From contig CAXXCY010000002.1 of the NCBI GenBank assembly GCA_963674895.2, forward strand, positions 496,001-560,000: a DNA stretch of 64,000 bases. The letters run 5' to 3'. Both the position numbers and the translations under genes were made by a program. The stretch comes from CAXXOK01 sp963674895 (GTDB taxonomy: Bacteria > Bacillota > Clostridia > Christensenellales > Aristaeellaceae). The notes below the pieces were generated by a model. The model was not told the DNA's origin, searched no databases, and saw only the letters and a program-made list of their open reading frames with translations. Of this stretch, positions 16,433-24,879 are shown piece by piece (within the stretch, counting starts at the first letter, position 1; the number at the start of each line of letters is the position of its first letter).

Positions 16433-17761
16433 ATGATCGCTTGTTACGCCCAACAATCAAAAGGTTGGGTTGTATTGCCTGATGCTTCGTCCATCCGGCA
16501 ATACGGCGTGAGCGGAGAAAAGACGTATGCCCTTACCGGGGATGAGCGATACGTCTTTTCCATGTGCGACGGAAATCATGATTTTTCTAGCTTCGCTTTC
16601 CTTGCGCAGCACCGGGCCGCGCTCAGGCGCTTGCTGGCGCTGGGCGCGGTATGGCTGTGCCCGAAAGGCTTTGATGCCGATACGCCGATGATCCAAAGCG
16701 TGCTGTGGGCCGTAACGGGCAAATGCAATATGAAGTGCCGGCACTGCTATATGGGAGCGCCGAACGGACAACGGGAATTGCCGTTTTCGGCCATGGAACA
16801 CATTGCCGACGCGCTGTGCGCCGGCGGGGTTACGCAGGCGCAGCTGACCGGCGGCGAGCCGCTGATGCGGCGGGATCTGTTTTCGCTTGTTGACTGCCTT
16901 GCCGACCGCGGTATTTCACTGTCGGCGATTTATACCAACGCAACGCTGGTGAACGTGCAATTCCTCGAGCGCATCCGGGAGACCGGGAGTTCCCCCCGCT
17001 TCTTTGTAAGCTTTGACGGCGTCGGCACGCACGACGCGATGCGCGGCGTTTCCGGCGCGCAGGAGATGACGCTGCGCGGGATCCGTTCCCTGGTTGACAA
17101 CGGATACAAGGTGACCGTGACCACGACCATAGACGAGGGAACGCTGCCGTCGCTTGCCGCCACATACGACGCCATGCGTTCTCTTCATGTGGACGCCTGG
17201 GGCATGGCCAGACCGCTCATGGCAGGCTGCGGGAAAAGCTTATCGCGGGTGGACGACCGGGGTGTGGCGGACGCGTGCGAGGAAATTCTCGCCATGTGGC
17301 AGCGGGACGGCGAACCGTTTACGCTTGCGCTGGAGGCGTTCTTCTCCCGCTCCGTGCCGCCCAAACCCTCAATAGAAAAACCGCCGTTCAGCGCGCTTGG
17401 GTTTGCCTGCGAGTGCTGCCAATCGAGACTCTATGTATCGCAGGAAGGCGTTTTGTTGCCCTGCGCGTGCTATGAGGATACCGAGTATAACGGGCGGTTT
17501 CCAAACCTTGCGACGGCAGGCTGGGCCGAGGCATGGGAGAATCCCACGCTGCAGCATATCCGCGGCTTGACCATCGGCGAAGTTTTGGCGGCCAATCCCG
17601 GCTGCGCCGCGTGCGAATATCTGCACGAATGCGCCATGGGCTGCCGCATGAACGCGCTGCTGGCCGGCAACGGCCTGACGGGCCGGGACGAAATGGTTTG
17701 CGGTCTGCTGCGCGGCGGATACAAGGCGCGCTTCACGTCCATCGGGGGCAAGCAGGCATGA
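16433..17761 (+). CDS. Radical SAM/SPASM RiPP maturase-like protein B
   Basis: This 442-aa enzyme has a leader-binding-like N-terminal region, then the radical SAM motif CNMKCRHC (C98, C102, C105), QLTGGEPLMR, and a C-terminal SPASM Cys cluster (CECCQSRLYVS, LPCACYEDTEY, CAACEYLHECAMGC). These extra cysteines normally bind auxiliary 4Fe-4S clusters. It starts three bases after the precursor stop with no clear ribosome binding site, so translation is probably coupled. Its stop overlaps the next gene's ATG (ATGA at 17758). Substrate is presumably the adjacent Nif11 peptide. The bond it forms cannot be read from sequence; thioether or C-C crosslinking are the commonest roles. Confidence 0.9.
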   Translation: MIACYAQQSKGWVVLPDASSIRQYGVSGEKTYALTGDERYVFSMCDGNHDFSSFAFLAQHRAALRRLLALGAVWLCPKGFDADTPMIQSVLWAVTGKCNMKCRHCYMGAPNGQRELPFSAMEHIADALCAGGVTQAQLTGGEPLMRRDLFSLVDCLADRGISLSAIYTNATLVNVQFLERIRETGSSPRFFVSFDGVGTHDAMRGVSGAQEMTLRGIRSLVDNGYKVTVTTTIDEGTLPSLAATYDAMRSLHVDAWGMARPLMAGCGKSLSRVDDRGVADACEEILAMWQRDGEPFTLALEAFFSRSVPPKPSIEKPPFSALGFACECCQSRLYVSQEGVLLPCACYEDTEYNGRFPNLATAGWAEAWENPTLQHIRGLTIGEVLAANPGCAACEYLHECAMGCRMNALLAGNGLTGRDEMVCGLLRGGYKARFTSIGGKQA

Positions 17762-19140
17762 ACGATCCATGCTTCTACATTCTTGGCGGGGATTGGCAGC
17801 TGCGCGGCTATCAAGACGGCGCCGATATGGCATATAACTGGATCACCGGAACCAAACGGTTTATGAACGGCACGCTGCTGACCGTCGCGCGGATGTGCGA
17901 CGGCAAGACCGACTTTGCCTCTCCCGCCATTCCGACCCTGCTGCGCAGACTCGCGGCCCTGCTGGCGGAGGAAGGCATAGCGGAGCCCTGCGAAGCCGGC
18001 CGCAGCCTGCAGGAAGGCCAGGCCTACCGGAGGGCCAGGAACGTTTACATCGCCAGCCTGCTGTTTTCCATCACCAACCGCTGCAACTTCCGCTGCCTGC
18101 ATTGCTATGTGGACGCGCCCACGGGGCGTTATGGCGAGCTGTCAATGGAAAACCTGAAGCTGCTGCTGGACCAGTTTGCGGAAGCAAACGTGCCCAACGT
18201 CGCTTTAACGGGGGGCGAGCCGTTTATCCGGCCGGACCTGCAGGAATTCCTGTTCGGCCTGCGGGACAGGCGCATCGGCTTTTCCGAGGTGTTTTCCAAC
18301 GCGGCGCTGCTGACCGACGAACTGCTCGACAAGGTCGAGGAAGCCGGGTTTCATCCCAGCTTCAAGGTGAGCTTCGACTGCGTGGGAAGCCATGATCATA
18401 TGCGGGGCGTGCCCGGCGCGGAGGAGAGCACGCTGCGCGGTATCCGGCTGCTGATCCGGCGGGGGTATTCCGTAACGATCATTACCACGATCGACAACAG
18501 GGTGATGCAAAACCTCGGCGACACGCTCGGCCTGCTCGCCGAACTGGGCGTGGACAGCTGGCGGATGGCGCCTCCCATAGAAATCGGCGCATGGCGCGGC
18601 GCCGGGTCCAAGGTGGAGCTGGACAGCCTGGTGGCGGCGTTCAAGGACATCCTCAGGCGCTGGAACGATATGGGCCGTCCGTTCAAGCTCGCGCTGTGGA
18701 AATTCGGGGAATTCCATCCCGATGGGCCCGCGCACCGCGGGCCGGCGCGCAAGCTGACCGACGAGAGCTTTGATTGCCCCAACACGCACGCGATTCCCTA
18801 TGTGAAACCGGACGGGGTGGTTGTGCCCTGCGCCAGCTTTACGGAAAACGCGTTGCTTGACCAAATGCCGAACCTCCTGGAAACGCCGCTGTGCGAGGCG
18901 TGGAATTCTCCCGTGCTTCGCCGCATCGGGGATTTGAGAAAAGGGGAGGTTCGCGCGTACAACCCGTCCTGCAAGGCGTGCGAATATTTTGACATATGCG
19001 GAGCGGGCTGCCGCGCGGTGGCGATGCTTTCGCATAACGATTTTCTGCGCAGGGACCCCACAGCCTGCCTGCTGCGGCGGGGCGGCTATTTGGATGATTT
19101 CTACGCGTTTGCCCGCGCAATGGATGGGGAGAGGGGATAG
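17758..19140 (+). CDS. Radical SAM/SPASM RiPP maturase-like protein C
   Basis: This 460-aa paralogue of the adjacent maturases has the radical SAM motif CNFRCLHC (C109, C113, C116), ALTGGEPFIRPD, and a SPASM tail with FDCPNTHAIPYVKPDGVVVPC and CKACEYFDICGAGC. The N-terminal 100 residues (YILGGDWQLRGYQDG...) look like a peptide-recognition extension. ATG 17758 overlaps the previous stop by four bases; an upstream in-frame extension lies inside the preceding gene and was rejected. The next maturase starts directly after its stop codon. The core motifs of the four SPASM proteins differ in both the SAM triplet context and tail, suggesting different positions or reactions rather than redundant copies. 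Confidence 0.9.
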   Translation: MNDPCFYILGGDWQLRGYQDGADMAYNWITGTKRFMNGTLLTVARMCDGKTDFASPAIPTLLRRLAALLAEEGIAEPCEAGRSLQEGQAYRRARNVYIASLLFSITNRCNFRCLHCYVDAPTGRYGELSMENLKLLLDQFAEANVPNVALTGGEPFIRPDLQEFLFGLRDRRIGFSEVFSNAALLTDELLDKVEEAGFHPSFKVSFDCVGSHDHMRGVPGAEESTLRGIRLLIRRGYSVTIITTIDNRVMQNLGDTLGLLAELGVDSWRMAPPIEIGAWRGAGSKVELDSLVAAFKDILRRWNDMGRPFKLALWKFGEFHPDGPAHRGPARKLTDESFDCPNTHAIPYVKPDGVVVPCASFTENALLDQMPNLLETPLCEAWNSPVLRRIGDLRKGEVRAYNPSCKACEYFDICGAGCRAVAMLSHNDFLRRDPTACLLRRGGYLDDFYAFARAMDGERG

Positions 19141-20523
19141 ATGCCGCAGTTCGCATGCGCCGCGCCGCGCTACGGCCCCCGCTGCTGGCGCGATGCAATA
19201 GGGTTTGCAGACAGGCAGCTGTTTCGGCTGCATCAGATGCCCGGGGATGCAAGGGCCGTGCTGATGAGCCTGGACGGGGCGTCCGATTTCGAAAGCTGCG
19301 CGTTCACGCCGCGGCAGCGGGCGATCCTGCGTGAGCTGATCCGCCGGGGTTATGCCATGGAATGTTCCGGCCAGGCTGCGCTTACCCCGTTTCAGCGGCC
19401 CCGCAAGGCTGATTCTCACTGCCTGCGCGAGGTGCACTGGGCGGTTACCGGACGCTGCAACCTCCGCTGCCGGCACTGCTTTATGGAATCCCCCGCGCAG
19501 CGGTACCCCGAGCCTTCCTTCGATGCGCTTGCAAAAACGGTGGCGCAGTTGACCGAAGCGAACGTGGCGTTCGTATCCCTGACGGGCGGAGAACCGCTGC
19601 TTCGCCCCGACATAGGCCGACTGCTCAAGCTGCTGCGCGACGCCGGTATCCCCGTCAGCCAGATTGCCACCAACGGTACGCTGGTCGATGAGACCTTCCT
19701 TCAGATGCTGGAGGATTTCGGGCAAAAGCCCGTGTTTCAGTTGAGCCTCGACGGCGCGGGCGCGCATGACCAAATGCGCGGCTCGGCGGGCGCGGAGGCG
19801 GCCGCATGGAACGCCATTGCCCTGTGCGTTGCCAAAAACCATATCACGAGCGTCACCTCCATCTTCAACCGCGGGAATATTCACGCGCTGCTGCCGACCT
19901 ACGAGCGTTTGAAGGCCGCCGGCGTTTCGATGTGGATTGTCAACCAGGCGCAGGCGACGGGCCTGTGGCAAGGCGGGCAGGCGAACCTGACCGCGGACGA
20001 AATGGGCGAGGCGCTTCTCAAGCTGCAGCGGCGATGGCTTTTAGACGGCAAACCGCTGCATATGCTTTTAGCTGGCTATTATGACGCCAAGCCGGATTGC
20101 GAAACGGACCCGCACGCCGCCGTACGGTATACGGCGGATTCGCTTGAGTGTCCGGAAACCCGCGAGCGCGTTTTCCTGCTTCCGGACGGCAGGCTGCTGC
20201 CCTGTCCGGGATTTACGGGAACCGCTGTGGCGGAAACGATGCCCAGCCTGTCGGACCGGCCGCTTGCCGAACTGCTTTCGGATTCCGCGCTCTCCCGTTT
20301 CTGCGGCGATCCCAAGGCGGTTCGGCTTGCCAGGAATCCGCAATGCCAAGGCTGCGGGTATTTTGAGGAATGCGGTATGGGCTGCCGCGCCTATGCGCTG
20401 ACAGAGAACGGCTCGATCGACGCGCCCGATCCCCGCGCCTGCAATATGTACAAACAGGGCTGGAAAGAACGCTTTTTGCGTTTGGAACGCCAGTTTTCGG
20501 CAAAGGATGGTTTGCATGGATAA
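19141..20523 (+). CDS. Radical SAM/SPASM RiPP maturase-like protein D
   Basis: This is a 460-aa enzyme with CNLRCRHC (C106, C110, C113), SLTGGEPLLRPD, NGTLVDETF, and a C-terminal SPASM set (SLECPETRERVFLLPDGRLLPC, CQGCGYFEECGMGC, ACNMYKQG). It follows protein C with no gap and its end overlaps the YcaO gene by eight bases, so it sits in the middle of a tightly coupled operon. The N-terminal region of about 95 residues has its own cysteines (C6, C15, C53, C75), unlike the others. Family assignment is secure; the chemistry is unknown. Confidence 0.9.
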   Translation: MPQFACAAPRYGPRCWRDAIGFADRQLFRLHQMPGDARAVLMSLDGASDFESCAFTPRQRAILRELIRRGYAMECSGQAALTPFQRPRKADSHCLREVHWAVTGRCNLRCRHCFMESPAQRYPEPSFDALAKTVAQLTEANVAFVSLTGGEPLLRPDIGRLLKLLRDAGIPVSQIATNGTLVDETFLQMLEDFGQKPVFQLSLDGAGAHDQMRGSAGAEAAAWNAIALCVAKNHITSVTSIFNRGNIHALLPTYERLKAAGVSMWIVNQAQATGLWQGGQANLTADEMGEALLKLQRRWLLDGKPLHMLLAGYYDAKPDCETDPHAAVRYTADSLECPETRERVFLLPDGRLLPCPGFTGTAVAETMPSLSDRPLAELLSDSALSRFCGDPKAVRLARNPQCQGCGYFEECGMGCRAYALTENGSIDAPDPRACNMYKQGWKERFLRLERQFSAKDGLHG

Positions 20524-22396
20524 CCTGCGACGGGAGAAAGCATACAAATCGCGCCCGCCCATGGCGACTGTCGGCCATGTGCGCTCCATTCTGGAGCAAT
20601 GCGATATGTTCGTGCAGGAATTCCACCTGCGCTATCAGGTCAGCGGTATCGTCTGCTGCCGGATCTGGCTGGGCGACGAGGACGTGGAAGGGCTGTCCGT
20701 GGGGACCAACGGCAAGGGGATGAACGCGCGCTATTCGCTTGCCAGCGGCTATGCCGAATTGATGGAACGCTTGGAAAACGGCTCGCTGTATCCGATGCGC
20801 CAACGGAAATTCGCGCTGCCGAAGCAGGGCGGCGCCGCCCCGGAGGCCTTCCGCCGGATGCTTCAAAAGCAAAAGGCCGATCTGCTGTACCAGTTCTCTC
20901 CGGATGAACGATGGCTCACCGCCGGGGAGCTCGCCGCCGAAAGCCGCGATATCGTCGCCGAAATGTTCGGCATTGCGGAAGAAGGTGTGCCCGCGTTTTT
21001 GCGGCAGGCGCTGGAGGAGGACACGACGCCCTGCACGCCTTTCTATTCCGTTTCCGAAAAGAAAACGCGCCTGATCCCCATGGAGCTTTTATGGCGTGTT
21101 TGCGGTTCCAACGGCATGTGTGCGGGCAACGGGCCGCGGGAGGCGATCATCCAGGGACTGTCGGAGATTTTCGAACGCTACGCCTTTCGCCTGATCTATG
21201 AGGAAAACAGGATTCCGCCCATCGTGCCGCCCGAGACCTTTGCGGGCACGGATGTGCTCAAGCGTCTGGAGGCAATGACGGAGGACGGACTGGATTTTGA
21301 AATCCGTGATTGTTCCATGGGCGTCGGCCTGCCCGTGATCGGGCTGACCTTAATCATCCGGGAGAACGGCAAGCGGGCGTTCCGCCTCGGGGCGGACCCT
21401 TCGCCGATTACCGCGCTGGAGCGGTGCTTAACCGAGCTGTTCCAGGGACGGCCGGAGGTCAACGCGACGCGCTATTATGCGCAGGGCGCGGGGAATAAGC
21501 CCGCTCCAGGCGCTGGCCACGCGCAGCGCAAAGCTTACTACCATGATTACCAGGGCATGATCATCAGCGGCAACGGCGCCGGGCCGGACTGTATCCGGGA
21601 AACGGGCGAGCCTTTCCGGGGATTTGATCATCCGGTCTCCAGCTCCGACGAGGACGATTTTGATTACCTGCTGCACCGTATCCATGCGCTGGGGAAAAAG
21701 CTGTACGTAAGGGATAACTCCTATTTGGGATTTCCCGCGTATTACCTCTATGTTCCCAATGCCAGCGAAATCAACTTTATCTTCAATGCGGCCGGGCACG
21801 AAGACCTGCTCGCGTGGACACGCGTCGCCAAAGAACAAAGGACGGTTTTGAACCTGCCCGGCGCGGACGGGCAGGCGCTGAAACGGCTCGCCGGCGCGCT
21901 GAAGGCGCTGGAAGACGCCGTGATCACGGACGACTTTCAACCCGCGAAATGGTTTTTATCAAGCGTCGAACTGCCCGTATTCGCGCGGGACCTGCATGCG
22001 TTTTCGGCGGTCCTGTACGGATGCGCCGATTTGTTTGCCGACGCGGCACGGCATATGGAAGCCTATCTGGCGTCAGACGCCTCCGAACAGGCCCCCAGGA
22101 GGCTCTGCATGGCCCTGCGCGACTATTGGACGGCACGCGCCGGGGGGCAAACGCGGGAGACGGCGCAAAAACAGCTGGCCGGGGCATACGGCGGCAAGCT
22201 CGCCGATAAGGCGGCGCACTGGCATTTCAGCGCCGACGAATGGCCTGCCTGTTTTACCTGCGAAACGTGCGGGGCGCGAAAATCCTGCCGCTTTGTTGCG
22301 CTGTGCCGCAGGCAGAGGGTTCCGCAGACGCGAATGGCCGCAAACCCCGTCGATCAAATGGCGCTGGGCGCTCTCTTTGAGGAAAAACCATGCTGA
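20516..22396 (+). CDS. YcaO-domain protein of the RiPP cluster
   Basis: This 626-aa protein has a central YcaO domain (roughly residues 170-400). It carries the ATP-binding hallmark GNGPREAIIQGLSEIFERYAF and the following SPITALERCLTELFQG motif. YcaO enzymes use ATP to activate peptide amide bonds, giving azolines, thioamides or amidines. No E1/ocin-ThiF partner, TfuA or dehydrogenase gene is seen in the cluster, and the C-terminus lacks the PxPxP end of azoline-forming members. Instead residues about 578-598 hold a Cys-rich stretch (C-x2-C-x2-C-x5-C-x5-C) that may bind metal. ATG 20516 is preferred over 20507 for spacing to AAAGG. It overlaps both neighbours. Confidence 0.88.
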   Translation: MDNLRREKAYKSRPPMATVGHVRSILEQCDMFVQEFHLRYQVSGIVCCRIWLGDEDVEGLSVGTNGKGMNARYSLASGYAELMERLENGSLYPMRQRKFALPKQGGAAPEAFRRMLQKQKADLLYQFSPDERWLTAGELAAESRDIVAEMFGIAEEGVPAFLRQALEEDTTPCTPFYSVSEKKTRLIPMELLWRVCGSNGMCAGNGPREAIIQGLSEIFERYAFRLIYEENRIPPIVPPETFAGTDVLKRLEAMTEDGLDFEIRDCSMGVGLPVIGLTLIIRENGKRAFRLGADPSPITALERCLTELFQGRPEVNATRYYAQGAGNKPAPGAGHAQRKAYYHDYQGMIISGNGAGPDCIRETGEPFRGFDHPVSSSDEDDFDYLLHRIHALGKKLYVRDNSYLGFPAYYLYVPNASEINFIFNAAGHEDLLAWTRVAKEQRTVLNLPGADGQALKRLAGALKALEDAVITDDFQPAKWFLSSVELPVFARDLHAFSAVLYGCADLFADAARHMEAYLASDASEQAPRRLCMALRDYWTARAGGQTRETAQKQLAGAYGGKLADKAAHWHFSADEWPACFTCETCGARKSCRFVALCRRQRVPQTRMAANPVDQMALGALFEEKPC

Positions 22397-23226
22397 GCAG
22401 GGATGAAAAAGCGCTCGCGCTGCTGGGGTACGAGCCGGAACAGTGCGTCCAGCTGACCCATCCCGGGCATGAGCGCAACTTTGTTTTTGCCTGCGGGGAC
22501 GAAGTCATCAAGATTTACGGAACGCTGGGAACCGGCACGCCCGAGAGCCACGCAAAGGCCGAGCAGAAATTCTCCGCGCTGGCAAACGAACGAGGCGCGC
22601 CCGCGCCGGCCGTGCTCCGTATCGGCACGGTGGACGGGCGGGCCTATACCGTCAGCCGCCGGCTGCCCGGCGCCAGCCCGTCGCCGGCCGACGCGAACAA
22701 TCCCGGTCTGTGGCGCGAAACCGGCCGGTGGCTGGGCGCATATCACGCGCCTTCGCTTAAGGACGGCCTCCCCTGGATGGACCGGTGGCTGCAAATTGGG
22801 CTGGACAGCCTCGAGGACCTGCGGAAAATGCAGAACAATCCGAGCGACGCCCGGATATTTGTCGATGCGAAGGCGTGGCTGACGGCGAATGCGGATCCTT
22901 CCCTTTTTACGCTGCTCCCGATGGGCGCCTGCCATAATGATTTTGCCGCGCATAACCTGCTTTGTCAGGACGGGCATCTGGTCGGCGTGATCGATTTCGA
23001 GCTGGCCTCCGCGGGCAACGTGGAGCTCGACCTGGCAAGGCTGTACCTGGACGTCTTTTCCAAAAACCCGGAGCAGGTGGATACTTTCTGGGAAGGGTAT
23101 GAAGAAAAAACGTTTGTCACGCCGGGCTTCCGCGCGCGGCTCCCGCTGTATCTTCTGGGCGCGGTGCGCGTGATTTCGCCCGGCTTGCTGTATCGCTACA
23201 TCAACCGCATCATCAGCATGCGCTGA
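22390..23226 (+). CDS. APH-like phosphotransferase of the RiPP cluster
   Basis: This 278-aa small-molecule kinase-fold protein of the aminoglycoside phosphotransferase/choline kinase family has VIKIY (Lys41, nucleotide binding), the catalytic loop CHNDFAAHNLL (Asp184, Asn189) and the metal-binding IDFELA (Asp202). All key residues are present, so it should be active. It overlaps the end of the YcaO gene by seven bases and is the last gene of the precursor operon. Possible roles are phosphorylating a Ser, Thr or Tyr of the peptide, or giving self-protection by modifying the product; both are inference. It ends four bases from a convergent radical SAM gene. Confidence 0.85.
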   Translation: MLSRDEKALALLGYEPEQCVQLTHPGHERNFVFACGDEVIKIYGTLGTGTPESHAKAEQKFSALANERGAPAPAVLRIGTVDGRAYTVSRRLPGASPSPADANNPGLWRETGRWLGAYHAPSLKDGLPWMDRWLQIGLDSLEDLRKMQNNPSDARIFVDAKAWLTANADPSLFTLLPMGACHNDFAAHNLLCQDGHLVGVIDFELASAGNVELDLARLYLDVFSKNPEQVDTFWEGYEEKTFVTPGFRARLPLYLLGAVRVISPGLLYRYINRIISMR

Positions 23227-23230
23227 CCGG

Positions 23231-24865
23231 CTAAACCTTGGCCGTTAGCGCCCGCATCCTGTGATACTTCTCCAGGGTGTCCCGGGCGATCTGATCGGCG
23301 TTTCTTCCGCCGGGTTCATAATACCGGATCGGGTCGACACGCATCGGCATTGCCGCGGCGTGCCCGGGGTGCAGGAAGGCCGTGAAAATCTCCCGCTCCC
23401 GCCCGGCTTTTAAGCGGTAGGCCTCGGGCTGATATTCCAGGGCGATGCCGTAGCGCCCCGGATTCATGCCGAACCGCGACATCGGCAGCACAAAATAACG
23501 GTTGACATAGATTTGTGAAACCAGGCCGTCCTCCACGAGCCCGCGAACGAACGCGTAGGATTCTTCAAACTCCCGCCATCCTTCCGACGGCAGGCCGACG
23601 ATCATTTCCAGATCGGCTTTGATCCCGGCCTCGCGGCAAAAGCGAAGCCCGTTTTCCACCTGCGCGCGGTCCAGCTGCTTGTCGATCGTTTTAAGAACCG
23701 TATCGCTTGCCGTGTCCAGCCCGAAAATCAGCTTGCGGCAGCCAATATCATATAACTGAAACGCGTCCTCGCGCGTCAGGCCGTTGAAACGGCCGCAGTC
23801 GCTGAAGCGGATATGGAGTTTTTCCCGTTTGGCGGCGGCACAGAACGCGCGGGTGAAGCGCATGGAAAGGTTGAATGCGTTGTTGAAAAAGCGGATATAC
23901 GGCGTCCGGTACTTTTCGGTGAGCGCTTTCAGGTCGCGCACGGCGGCCTCGGGTTCCATGGAGCAATAGGCGGTCCAGTCTTCCCGGCTCTGCACGCAGA
24001 ACGCGCAGTGGAATACGCAGCCGGAATTAAAATAAAATGGGAGCACCAGCGTTTTGCGAAGCATATCGGGCGGGAGTGCCGCCATACGGGCGCTGATCCC
24101 CTGCGCTTTGGGCATGGAAACGTCAAACAGCTGTTTTTCGGCCGCCTGATCCTCTTCCGCTGCGGCAGACATTCGCCGCAGCGAGGTTTGATAGGGCTGC
24201 AGCGCCAGTCCGTCAAAGTCCGGGCAAACGAAGCTGGGCGCGGAAACCGGGTTGCGTACAGGGCGGCCGTCCGCCCAGCGCACCGCGCCGGGGAGCCTGT
24301 CCGCCGGCTTCCCTTCCAAAAACATCGGCAGGCTTTCGTCGCCCGGACCAACCAGCAACGCGGCGCCCAATTCGGACACCGCTTCCAGAAGCGGGCTGTA
24401 CATCCATTCGTATGACAGCAGATGATCGGCGTTCGCGCCGCCGATGGCAACGCGTTTGCCGTAACGCGCGCGTATGCGTGCCGCCAGCAGCATCCCTGCA
24501 TGGATTTCGAAGATGGAGTTGTTGGCGCCCAGCGATATCCCCGCCGCATCGCACCCGGCAACGTCCGTAGCGTCCAGCAGCCGGTCCAGGCGGTCGCGGA
24601 GCACGCCTTCGCCGCCCCGCTTCAAGCTCTGGAGCACGGCGTCCACATCGTACAGCGCTTTCCATGCGTCGGGCTGCGGATCCTCCTGCAGCGCCGTGCT
24701 CAGGTCATAGGAGGATACGCTGTGGCCGGCGCGCCTGAGCGCGCCCTGCAATACGCCGATGGCAAGCGGCATCGGTCTTGCCAGGGTAAAACCCCCGCCG
24801 TACAGCGTCAGTTCCTGCGGCGCAAGCAGCAAAGTCATGTGCCTGTGGGAGCCGTTTGTTTTCAT
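23231..24865 (-). CDS. B12-binding-like radical SAM protein of the RiPP cluster
   Basis: This 544-aa protein has an N-terminal Rossmann-like region (MTLLLAPQELTLYGGGFTLARP ... AIGGANAD, about residues 10-200) resembling cobalamin-binding domains of class B radical SAM enzymes, though no DxHxxG motif is seen. The radical SAM motif is CVFHCAFC (C283, C287, C290), followed by IRFFNNAFN and IKADLEMIVGLPSEG. Class B enzymes typically methylate unactivated carbons or rearrange rings. It is encoded after the two exporter genes on the minus strand; its ATG lies 14 bases past the upstream stop. A much longer frame reaching 25315 overlaps the exporter and is spurious upstream of 24865. Confidence 0.85.
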   Translation of the reverse strand: MKTNGSHRHMTLLLAPQELTLYGGGFTLARPMPLAIGVLQGALRRAGHSVSSYDLSTALQEDPQPDAWKALYDVDAVLQSLKRGGEGVLRDRLDRLLDATDVAGCDAAGISLGANNSIFEIHAGMLLAARIRARYGKRVAIGGANADHLLSYEWMYSPLLEAVSELGAALLVGPGDESLPMFLEGKPADRLPGAVRWADGRPVRNPVSAPSFVCPDFDGLALQPYQTSLRRMSAAAEEDQAAEKQLFDVSMPKAQGISARMAALPPDMLRKTLVLPFYFNSGCVFHCAFCVQSREDWTAYCSMEPEAAVRDLKALTEKYRTPYIRFFNNAFNLSMRFTRAFCAAAKREKLHIRFSDCGRFNGLTREDAFQLYDIGCRKLIFGLDTASDTVLKTIDKQLDRAQVENGLRFCREAGIKADLEMIVGLPSEGWREFEESYAFVRGLVEDGLVSQIYVNRYFVLPMSRFGMNPGRYGIALEYQPEAYRLKAGREREIFTAFLHPGHAAAMPMRVDPIRYYEPGGRNADQIARDTLEKYHRMRALTAKV

Positions 24866-24879
24866 CAGCTTGCCGACCG

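Noticed and set aside
18205..19971. 588-codon minus-strand frame opposite two radical SAM genes
   Set aside because: It is antisense to secure CxxxCxxC proteins and is a GC-rich shadow with no motif.
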